Positions 55,444 to 64,000 of a DNA stretch of 64,000 nucleotides are shown in pieces; the first letter of the stretch is position 1; every line of letters starts with the position of its first letter. The stretch comes from Gerris lacustris (Eukaryota; Arthropoda; Insecta; Hemiptera; Gerridae), in assembly GCA_951217055.1 (NCBI GenBank), contig OX578279.1, forward strand, positions 28,670,173 to 28,734,172, written 5' to 3'. The position numbers were made by a program, and so were the translations under genes. The notes beneath the pieces are model-generated. The model worked only from the letters and a program-made list of their open reading frames with translations. It had not been told where the DNA came from and ran no database searches.

Positions 55444-55960
55444 TTAGGAGTGAAGTTCCTTATGGCACGTTACAGCGTCTGGAGCCCGGGAGTGAATACG
55501 AAAAAAACGACCGTTAACGAAATTGACTGTCATAAAATCAGACGCCGTAGAACCGACCATCACAAAATCGACCGATGACGATAATTTGAGTAAAATTTGA
55601 CCGATTTAGTTGAAATTTGGTAGACATGTTCATTTTACCAATGCCTAGGACGAATTCGTTGGACAAAGTTATCTGCCCAAGCGTGCAAGAGTTCTTCAAA
55701 TTAAAATTTTAGGACTGGAAAAAATTCTAACTTCATTTATTCAATGAGATAAACAACTTTAATAATTTTTTTTTTTTTAGTATAACCAACACTGACTCCG
55801 CTATATGAAGTCGCTATGAAGAATTCTGTTCCCCCACTACTCGGCTCTTTACTACAATCAGCCTCCTAAATATCATCCTCTTTAACTATCAGCTCATCAT
55901 CATTAACTATTTTCTTAATATTCAATACATATTTATCACAAGACGCTTGCTTCCACGCGG
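55444..55960 (-). mobile_element. Family B/C intermediate repeat
   Basis: The left end (GAAGTTCCTTATGGCACGTT, AGCCCGGGAGTGAATACGAA) is family B. The right part (TTTGACCGATTTAGTTGAAA, then TATTCAATACATATTTATCA and GACGCTTGCTTCCACG) follows family C. It looks like a diverged relative linking the two, or a B/C recombinant. Confidence 0.65.
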
Positions 55961-57200
55961 CCGTGACTAGACACACGGGCCTATGTTTTTCGTTGACCGG
56001 TCACCACAGTGCTGACCGCCAGGGACGAAAAAGTCCTTTTTTCGTGCTTTTTTTTCATCCGGGGCCTTCTTCTTCTGAATGGCCAAAGCTAAAAATAAAT
56101 TAGACATAAGATCTTTTAGCTGAATGCCCCGTTTAGCGTCACATTTATTGAACGCTGAATTTTCGAAGGAATTGTATGTTATGAAGTTTGCTTGCTATAA
56201 ATATCATTACTAATGGCTAAAAACATTGCGTATTTGCGATAAATCTTGTATTATCATAAATTCTTTCTTAAGGCAGCTAGATCAGTTAAGATTACTGAAG
56301 GGGTGTCTCTCTTTGTTGTACTCTATAATAACTTAAATTTTCTTTAAAACTATGAATAAAATTTATAATTAAATAGTTTTGTATTAACCATAACCAAAAT
56401 TACTTTATATTAATATGGTTTCTAGATTTAACGAGTACTAATTCCATCATAAAATAGTGTTATAAGTATTAAAATTTTTCATTTATTATTTATATTTATA
56501 AAACATGGTGAGATTTTATATATTGTAAATTTTATTACTCCGACTCCGAAATTAAAATTTAAAAATTCAAAAACTTATTTATTAGTAGCTATCTTAGTGT
56601 TTTCTAAATGCAAAAAATAAACTAACATGCGATATTTTACTTAGTAATAAATTATAACACTTTTATATAATAATTTATTGAACATTTTGTATAAGATTAC
56701 AAATGCTTTGATATGTATCTGTGATTTTCTGGCAAAGTGCTCATTACTCATTACTCTGTCACTATCCTTACACTTTAACTTGTGTATCTTCAACCAACTC
56801 TATGTTTAATTTAATATTTGTCGCTCTTAAAATATAATTTAAAAGCTCTTTATATATGTTCCTCTTGTTGTCCAGTTACTCACAACAATCATAAAAATAA
56901 ATATAATGCTAAATGCATTATATATTATATTAACATTTAAATGTAATAGAAAAAAATGCATTATTAAGCATTGTTTCAACTAATTGCTATGCATGTTATT
57001 GAGAATAATTACTCTTACTCGGTTTATTTTATTATAAATATTTTTATCTCATCGTTTGGAATTTATAATAATACACAATGGCCTGCGGCTTGGCTGTGTT
57101 GAATTCACTGTGCCTTATTACTAGAGCACGCAAATGAATGTAGCTTTAAGACTTATTTTACATTTGAATTAGTGTTCGTAAAAGAACCTTATGTTGTGTC

Positions 57201-57237
<37 letters not shown>

Positions 57238-57639
57238 AGCTTATAAATATTTGTTTTTCCGGATCATGCTCTTGAAATATCTTTATTTACCAACATCTAT
57301 AATTTAAACTTGGAGCGGGGTTAAAACTCCGGGCCGTGGAGCGTATGATTTACATAAAATACGGGGTAGATGTATTTTTAGTCTTTCCCTCTTCATTTTT
57401 AATAAAAATATTATTGATTTTATCTCTGATTATATATTGCCATTAAATTCAACGTTTATTTATTTATTTACTTTCTGTAAAACGATATTAAGACCACAGG
57501 CCATCTATCATCAATAGGTTTAAGGTTTTGCTTTTAAGATAACCGAAGTATGAAGATAACAGAAGTATTGTGATAATTTTAAAAAACGCTTTTTTTCATC
57601 TCTAAATTTAAAAAAAAAAAAAAATCTAGACAGCTATCC
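55961..57639. other. AT-rich spacer with poly-T
   Basis: A pure T run of 30 at 57203-57232. Short GC-richer patch at 55965-56090. Nothing else recognised. Confidence 0.5.
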
Positions 57640-57800
57640 GTATTAGGAAAAATCATTTTTTGTCTCTTGTCTGCCTAAAACCACCATATTTTAAAAATTG
57701 TTCATCCGATTTTAATAAAATTGGATTGTAGGCCATAATTAGTCCTCTGTTGTTCCCATATTAATTACTTCCTTTTAAGCCCTCTTCTGCGTGCGCACAA
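57640..57800 (+). repeat. Family N dispersed repeat, copy 3
   Basis: ACCACCATATTTTAAAAATT, TTCATCCGATTTTAATAAAA and TTGGATTGTAGGCCATAATT align with 15133-15210. Confidence 0.5.
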
Positions 57801-58496
57801 TTTTTTAATTTTTTATTGAAACCCATATCTAAAGGTACTTAACCGTTTTTTGAAGAAGTTGAGTGTTGAAAGGAGTCCTCAGATGTATCCATATTAATTG
57901 CAATCCAAAATTACAAGATTTTTTCCTGACAAACATTGTAAGCTAATAACAAAAGCTAGTTAATAAAAAAATGTATATGTACAAGTATCTAATAGTTTGT
58001 AGGTGTCTCAATTGTAGACACATGTACACATGTAATAATAGCCTTGGATTTTTCTCTCGTATTGCTCTAAGTAAACAAGTTCATAGAATTGATGTTATAC
58101 TGCAGCCAAGCTTAGTTCAAGTGTGGGAAAGTAAAGTACAGGCTGAGATAAGACTCTGACTTCGTCGCCTTTTCCAAAAACCAGTAGGTGATATCTCATT
58201 CTACTCCTTATTTATAACTTTCTTATCCTATCTAAGAAATTACTCTGAAGCGATAAACTTATCAAGTTTACATAATGTGCTGCGGGCGTTAGATTGTTCA
58301 AATTATTTATGACAAGTATCCATGATAGTATGAATGTGTAATTTTTTAAAACTCTGTTTTTAACTATTATCAGCTCGTAATAATTAATTCTATCTTAGTT
58401 TGAATAATGTACAGAATGTTATATATGTTTGAAAATAAATTAGATATTATTGGATTTAATCATCAATATCTATATTACAAAGTTTTGCATTTGTTT
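57801..58496. other. AT-rich spacer
   Basis: No supported feature. Confidence 0.5.
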
Positions 58497-59184
58497 AAAC
58501 ATTGTTAACTATTTATACATGGCGGAGTTAGAAAAGAGACAAAATTAAAAGTAACGAACTGTTTGTACCTAGCAGAGTTAAGGCAAAATTTTAAGAAAAT
58601 CATTATTTGTATAATTAAAGCAAGCGTCTTACTATAAATATATATTGCATATAAGAAAAAAGTTGATCATGATGAGTTTATAGTGAAAGAGTATGTTTGT
58701 TAAAGGAGTTTGGATTGAAATAGGACTGTTTTCTACCTACCCGGCCAATTAATATAAAATATTATAAAATATATCTCTTCCCTACTCTACAGTTTCTGCT
58801 TGTGTCAGGGTGAAATTTTACATGATTATATTTTATTTATTTACAAAACAAAGTGACATTTTTGACATATATAACAAAAATAATCAAAACAAGTCAAGTA
58901 ACAGGCTTCCTTAATAACACTTTTTCCCGTCTTTTGAAGCTTACGTTTACGCGCACGTTGCGCGTGAACGCTTGGGCGGATTACGTTTTCTGACGAACTC
59001 AGCCTGGGCATTGGTAAAATGAACATGTGTACCAAATTTCATCTAACTCGGTGATCTTTTACTCAAGTTATCGTCATCTGTAGATTTCGTGACGGATTTT
59101 GCGTGATGGTTATTTTGTGACGGTGATTTTGGTCGTTTTTTTCGGATTCACTCCCGAACGTACCATAAGGAACTTCGTTCCTAA
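58497..59184. mobile_element. Family B repeat, copy 2
   Basis: ACATGGCGGAGTTAGAAAAG through GTTGATCATGATGAGTTTAT, the core GCGCACGTTGCGCGTGAACG near 58950, and the end ATAAGGAACTTCGTTCC. It is collinear with 5206-5925 at roughly 90 percent identity. It lacks the first 70 bp of copy 1 and has fewer of the GTGACGGT repeats. Confidence 0.88.
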
Positions 59185-60017
59185 AACGTGGCATTCATAT
59201 CAATCTAATATCAAATATTTTTCTTGTTTTGTCTAGTCGGCTTTTTGGCCCACTTCTAGGTTAAATTTAACTCCTGGATGTCAAATATCCTCAAGAAATA
59301 AAGGCAGGATTAATGAATTAAATAACTAAGACAAATTCCCTAAAATTCGTGTGAAAATAAACATAATAATTATCGCTTGAAGTTACAGATTAAAGCCGTT
59401 CTTTACTTGTGAACAGTTAATAAGGAAAAGGAAGTGTTAAAGTTACAGAATGCTTGTATTCCAAGGAAATGGTCTTCTTCAAATAGGATCTGCAGACCAA
59501 ATGATCTTGATGTTAGACCTCGAGGGTGATTCCTTCTCTAATGTTTGACCTGGGATACAGTTTCTTGGCCCTTTGCCGCCCTTTTATACCACCCTTTACG
59601 ACATTCAATATACTTAAACCAAGAGCATTTCACGATGAAGATATGTTTATCCAGTGTAAAAAACACTGTAATTCTTGCAATTTACTTTTGTTGTTACAAA
59701 TTCTTTGCTGTATTTTTAGTGTTATGTCTTATACGCTATATTGTAAAAAAAATTACAGCGAGTTAAAAAATACATAATTACTTCAATATCTAACTAATTT
59801 TATTTATACCGATTGACCACATAAACAGGTTAACTTACAGAATTGGCGGATCAAACCCATATATAAATTTTGATCGCATAGCTCCATCTCTGAGGCGAGT
59901 GTATTGGTCATTTAAAAAAAATATATTTTATCATGTTAGAGTGTTGGTAATGGCACAGTTGAAGATGATAAGTAAAATTAAGGGTAGTGGAGTGGGGTGC
60001 GTGACCTTTCTACATAA
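59185..60017. other. Spacer, nothing recognised
   Basis: Short hydrophobic frames around 59526-59777 show no domain features. Confidence 0.45.
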
Positions 60018-60170
60018 AGGCCCCCCATATACGGTCAAAATGTTTGCGCAAACATTTTGACCGTGTGTGGGGCTGTTTGATGTTTGCGCAAACATGATGT
60101 TTGATGTGCATGGCCTAAATTTGCCCGACATCAGGTTTGCGCAAATTGTTTGATCGTGTATGGGGACCTT
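60018..60170. mobile_element. Foldback MITE with three TTTGCGCAAA boxes
   Basis: Ends CCCCATATACGGTCAAA (left, about 60023) and the complement of CCCCATACACGATCAAA (right, about 60150-60166). A perfect 34-bp palindrome lies at 60031-60064, and the self-complementary box TTTGCGCAAA occurs three times (60043, 60081, 60134). It is non-coding. Confidence 0.85.
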
Positions 60171-60224
60171 ATGCTATACCCCTTCCTAACCCGCATACGG
60201 CCCACACCTACTTCAACTATTATT

Positions 60225-60490
60225 ATTATTATAATGTATCATATCACTACTCAAAAACCTCTGCTTGTATCAAGTTAAAATTTTACATTTACATGTATAT
60301 GTTTCAATACTACTGTTGATGATTTAAATGAAATTTTATTAAAATCGATTTGATAGAACTTAAGATATTTGAATAAAAGTTGTTTTCAGATAATGAACCA
60401 TCTGTAGTTACTATTTGAAAATTTAGCGATCTTTATTACTTCATTGCGGTGTCGTTGTTGGTTATACTAAAAGAAATTGTATTCATAGGG
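60225..60490 (-). repeat. Family C fragment
   Basis: TCTGCTTGTATCAAGTTAAA, AATTTTATTAAAATCG and TTCATTGCGGTGTCGTTG align with 20450-20650 of family C copy 1. Confidence 0.7.
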
Positions 60491-60844
60491 GTTAACCACG
60501 GAGGTAAATTATTATCAAAGAATGAGATAAGCAAGGATATATATTCTAGGATAGTACATGTGCAACATTTATTATTATTATAAATGAGAAAAATATAAAT
60601 AATTAAATATTTAAAATATTAAATCCCCTACCACAGATTTAATTTTGGGAGGAATGTCTTTAAAGTTTTTTAGTTTTAAGTTATTTTTAAAGGACGGGGA
60701 GTGGTAATTTTTAAGTGATAAAGGACTAAGAAAAAAAATTAAGAGAGATCATGGCTAATAATTTATTACATGGAACATAAAAACAATGATTTGTGTATTA
60801 TTTTTAGCTCGTTAAGTTTTCTTTCTACAAATAATCTTAATCTA
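60491..60844. other. AT-rich spacer
   Basis: Nothing recognised. Confidence 0.5.
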
Positions 60845-61026
60845 ATATAAACAGGTCAAGTGTGTGCTAGCCAGACCACAGCGAGGTCCGTAGGCAACCC
60901 TGTATCGTTTAAGTAGTACCCTATTGATGGTGTTTTATAAAATGCTAAAAAGTTTACTTAGTTTACTCGTGATTTTGGTCGGACCCTCGCTGTGTGCTGA
61001 CTAGCACACACTTGGCCTGTTTATTC
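60845..61026. mobile_element. MITE with about 45-bp TIRs, 182 bp
   Basis: Left ATAAACAGGTCAAGTGTGTG then CTAGCCAGACCACAGCGAGG; right, complemented, ATAAACAGGCCAAGTGTGTG then CTAGTCAGCACACAGCGAGG. The centre of about 90 bp is unique and non-coding. Confidence 0.88.
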
Positions 61027-61454
61027 TAAATTGCTACACGCTGGTCTAAATGCTTTCAGTATCATTCTTGATGATTTCCCACAATTAAGGTGCTTTAGTT
61101 TTAAACAATAACGTCTTATTGCATTTACCTACCACATGCATTACTGTGTCATTGACCTACTAAAATTATAATTTTAGTAACGATTGTTAATCCATTAGAC
61201 GCCGCTGAATGTGATCACTTTGGGACTCAGACAAAGTGATAACATTACCGACTTATAATAATAAGCCAAAGGTGCCAAAATGAAGTAAAACTCATGAATC
61301 AAGTAAAAACTATAAACAAGACTGTGTTTTTTACGTACACTTAGTTTCGTATAAAAATTAAACTTAAAAACAAAACAAATTATCTTTAAACTTATGTAAA
61401 TTTGTTGATAAAAGAATACAAATCATTGAAAAAAGAAAACATACTGAGTTCTGA

Positions 61455-61503
61455 AAGGACCACAGACAGATCTCAGAAGTTCTGAGATCTGTCTGTGGTC
61501 CTT
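61455..61503. repeat. Perfect 23-bp hairpin with 3-nt loop
   Basis: The arm AAGGACCACAGACAGATCTC plus AGA (61455-61477) and its exact complement (61481-61503) surround an AGT loop. It could be a terminator-like or miRNA-like structure, or a tiny foldback. Nothing nearby indicates transcription. Confidence 0.92.
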
Positions 61504-62321
61504 CATCGTAATGGAGGGAAGTGAGGTAAGGTTTACTTTCTGAGAAAATAGAATCATCCCCGAAACACCAGTGCCACACAGCTCTAGTTGTTTCCCCGTA
61601 AATGATAAAAAAAATGTAACGATCTCAACTTTGATAACAATAAACTAAATATTGATAACAATAAACGGAAAATTTTAAATGCATTGGTATTGGGTGGACC
61701 CGTTCCAAGCTATTTTGATCACACTAAGCTGTTGATAACATCAACTGTGATTACATTAAGCGGTTTTCAATATAATATAAATTTATATTGTTACATGTTT
61801 ACTATTTTTCCCGCCCTTTTGTTTGTACTTTTAGTGCTATCTGAGGATATATTATACATCTTTTTTCCGCTAGTATCAATGACAGATAGGATGCCTTTTT
61901 ATTCGTATGGAAGATCAAAGTTGTGTAAATTTGGTGTTCCAAAAAATATTTCTTTATGTGTGTGCTCTCAATTCCAGTTCTATTGTTTCTAATACCATTG
62001 AATATTCGGTGAAAAAAATTACCATTTATACCCCTTCCGTGTTCCCTTTGAAATAATGTCTAAATATATTTAAAGCAAGTCATTATATTAACTTATTTTT
62101 TCCAATTACCTAACTAACTCTTAACTATGTTGTAACGCATATGTTTACCTCTTAGAGTAAAAGACTTGAAGTATTAGAGCAAGAATTATGGTAATCTTTT
62201 ATACGTTGTACTTTCTATTTCAATCGTTTTGTAACACGAGAACTATTTTATTGATTTTTCATCCCTCGCCCTCTATTTCTATAAAGTAAAGTTTACCAGT
62301 TCGTAGTTTTAAGTATTATAT
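61504..62321. other. AT-rich spacer
   Basis: A 102-codon hydrophobic frame (61684-61992) has no recognisable family. Otherwise nothing seen. Confidence 0.45.
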
Positions 62322-62760
62322 TCAACTAGCTGGATACCTGTGCTTCGCTAAGGCGTGTTAATTTAATTTGATAAGTTTAAACACTACCATCAAGAAACAT
62401 TTAAATTATTTTACTATGAGAGAATCTAGATTCTATCCCTTCCACTTATTTCTGTATCCCCCTCCTCTTCGATAACATAATTTGAAAATATCCCAAATTT
62501 ACCCCCCTCCTAAATGAAAATATGACAAAACTGTACATAACGACAATTACTGTACTCTTAAGGAGCTTTTCAACGGTATGCATCATGAAGGGTTTTCATT
62601 ACTTTGACATTTGTACCCCGTACATCTGTGTACCTACCAAAATTTAAATTTCGTAAATTCATGTAGACAAGTGACCTTCCCCTTTCTTTGAAGGTCAAGT
62701 GTGCAAATTGTCATCGATTAAAAAATTCTTTAAAATTACATTTTGATCAAAAAGTTCTAA
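62322..62760 (-). repeat. Family F repeat, copy 3
   Basis: Starts AACTAGCTGGATACCTGTGC and TTCGCTAAGGCGTG, then TTTACCCCCCTCCTAAATGA, TGTACATAACGACAATTACT, TCTTAAGGAGCTTTTCAACG and TTGTACCCCGTACATCTGTG. These are the complements of the boxes of one unit at 38960-39070 plus the 3' end at 40050-40090. Confidence 0.8.
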
Positions 62761-63163
62761 AATCTAGACAATTTAAGTTTCTGAGAAAATCAATCCAAAA
62801 GCAGAAGTTGTGGCTGGGAGGATTTATTTTTATGGGAAATTCTAATTAAATTTAACCTTGAAAACTCAAAAAAAAAATTAAATGAAGGTTTATAAGAAAT
62901 TTAACCCCTATCTTTTTAAGCCTCTAAACAATTATATTTAAACTGTTATCATCCTTCGTTTTCAGATTAATTCCCCTGTATAAAATGCCTGAACCCCTAC
63001 TTGTTTAATAATAATAATAATAAGCTTCACGGACATCCTTTCCAGGACAGAAGCCTCTCCCTAAGGAGGAAAAAGTCTGTATTGAGGTTAAAAAAGTCTT
63101 TTTACTACTAAACTTATATAAACTTTGCGATGTTTAAAATATGAATGCTAAAAAAGAATAATT
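62761..63163. other. AT-rich spacer
   Basis: A short (AAT)n run at 63008-63021. Nothing else recognised. Confidence 0.5.
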
Positions 63164-63304
63164 TGATCGTAAGATTGCATATACGAATAGAAAATATCAT
63201 TCTGGTTGAATATGAACTGGGGTGACTAAAGGATTAGACGGAATAAAATTTTCTGGGGCTCCTAGTAATCGTGGTATTATCATGAATAATACATGCGATC
63301 ATGT
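63164..63304 (-). pseudogene. cob: Nuclear copy of mitochondrial cytochrome b fragment
   Basis: Minus-strand translation gives [20 protein letters not shown] then QPE, a TGA, then YFLFVYAILRS (63164-63271). This is the highly conserved cytochrome b segment with [13 protein letters not shown] and PEWYFLFAYAILRS. The TGA falls exactly at the invariant Trp, which is TGA-coded in invertebrate mitochondria and a stop in nuclear code, so this is mitochondrial DNA moved to the nucleus (NUMT). Upstream residues (VLFMIIPR) fit weakly to about 63304. Homology stops abruptly after AILRS. The expected LGDPENF reads LGAPENF. The 86-codon plus-strand frame here is antisense noise. Confidence 0.88.
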
Positions 63305-64000
63305 TTGTGTTGATGGAATTCTGACTTGGATATTGGTCGGAAAGAAATCAAATAAGCGTTCTCGTTTATTGCTGTCATTGTGCACATTCCTCTTTCCCAG
63401 GAAATTAGTGCATTGGTTTTCAACATTCAAGGATACTGTGATTGTAAATAAAAATCCGACTACGAAAGTTTTAGGCCGGTGAATTGTATTTTCTCTCTTT
63501 TGTAACCCAAGTGTTTTCTTTGTAATTGAAACTATTCTCTTTCCCCTTGCTTCACTATTTTAGATTAATTACTTGGAGCGGAAAAAGGGAATACTCTTAA
63601 TGGTGCGGCGTTAGGTGAGAATGGTTTACCCATCTTAACCCGTTTCAGTAGCATTCTATACAAAGAGCTCCCTAGGCCATTAAGTCTTGATTGTGAGGGC
63701 TTCACCTCTGTTTTCTTATCCCTAGATTTATTCCCTGTGAAGAAAGGTTGTTCTTTTACCTGTGGTATTTTAACATTTAACAGGATTTAATAGATATATA
63801 GCAAGAAATCCGGGTTAAGTAATTAAGACGCTGATTTATTGAGTTTTGTGAAATTTAACATGTTCTCAGTTTAGCCTTGTTAAAGTATTAGTCTATTTCA
63901 AAAATTCATTTGTTTAAGATACTTTTCAAATACTAATTCTGTCATTTATAGGTCTAATAAGATTTGTATTTTATTAACTGAACCTCACTGATATGAAATT
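63305..64000. other. Spacer, nothing recognised
   Basis: Possibly more degraded mitochondrial sequence near 63310-63480, but no protein or rRNA could be assigned. Confidence 0.4.

Overview
This is AT-rich invertebrate nuclear DNA, almost certainly from an arthropod and probably an insect. Four things point there: a decayed Jockey-clade non-LTR retrotransposon, a decayed Ty3/gypsy-type integrase, a young Penelope-like element with a GIY-YIG domain, and a mitochondrial cytochrome b fragment in which Trp is coded by TGA. No complete host gene could be identified. The window reads as a graveyard of transposons nested in one another, separated by AT-rich DNA with no recognisable content.

Layout. 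0-9 kb: a 306-bp (TA)n tract, a foldback MITE, two unexplained minus-strand reading frames, copies of repeat families A and B, MITE family E, and a gypsy integrase remnant. 9.3-12.7 kb: the best-preserved element, a Penelope-like element (PLE) made of two head-to-head copies. Each copy ends in a hammerhead ribozyme-like motif. The insertion has a 12-bp target-site duplication (TSD) and interrupts a family J repeat. 13-15.7 kb: two MITEs, one of them pogo-like, and a 154-bp palindrome. 16.7-21.1 kb: family F and D repeats, a hAT-like element (8-bp TSD) inside D, and family C. 21.8-27.5 kb: families P, E (four copies), D and C. 29.0-29.7 kb: two nested non-autonomous PLE-type elements, each with its own hammerhead-like core and TSD. 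30.7-31.2 kb: a 155-160-bp tandem repeat. 32.9-36.2 kb: the Jockey remnant, a CpG-rich island between two (TA)n arrays, and an RTE fragment flanked by a 129-bp direct duplication. 37.5-40.1 kb: a GC-rich foldback and a family F copy with tandem units. 43.8-47.4 kb: at least three levels of nesting (outer hAT-like element, then a second TIR element, then families A and J). 47.9-49 kb: a MITE and a possible degenerate DEG/ENaC exon. 52.8-55.1 kb: another hAT-like element carrying a family A copy. 55-61.5 kb: family B/C copies and three foldback elements. 62.3-63.3 kb: family F and the cytochrome b fragment.

The PLE is the only element with plausibly intact catalytic domains. Its longer copy carries reverse transcriptase and GIY-YIG endonuclease, but it has lost its true N terminus at the inversion junction. 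The small hammerhead-bearing elements at 29 kb share its architecture (inverted partial copy, tail of about 30 nt, TSD), which suggests they were mobilised by PLE machinery. Family letters A-Q are labels used only in this annotation. All calls come from reading the sequence; no database search was possible.
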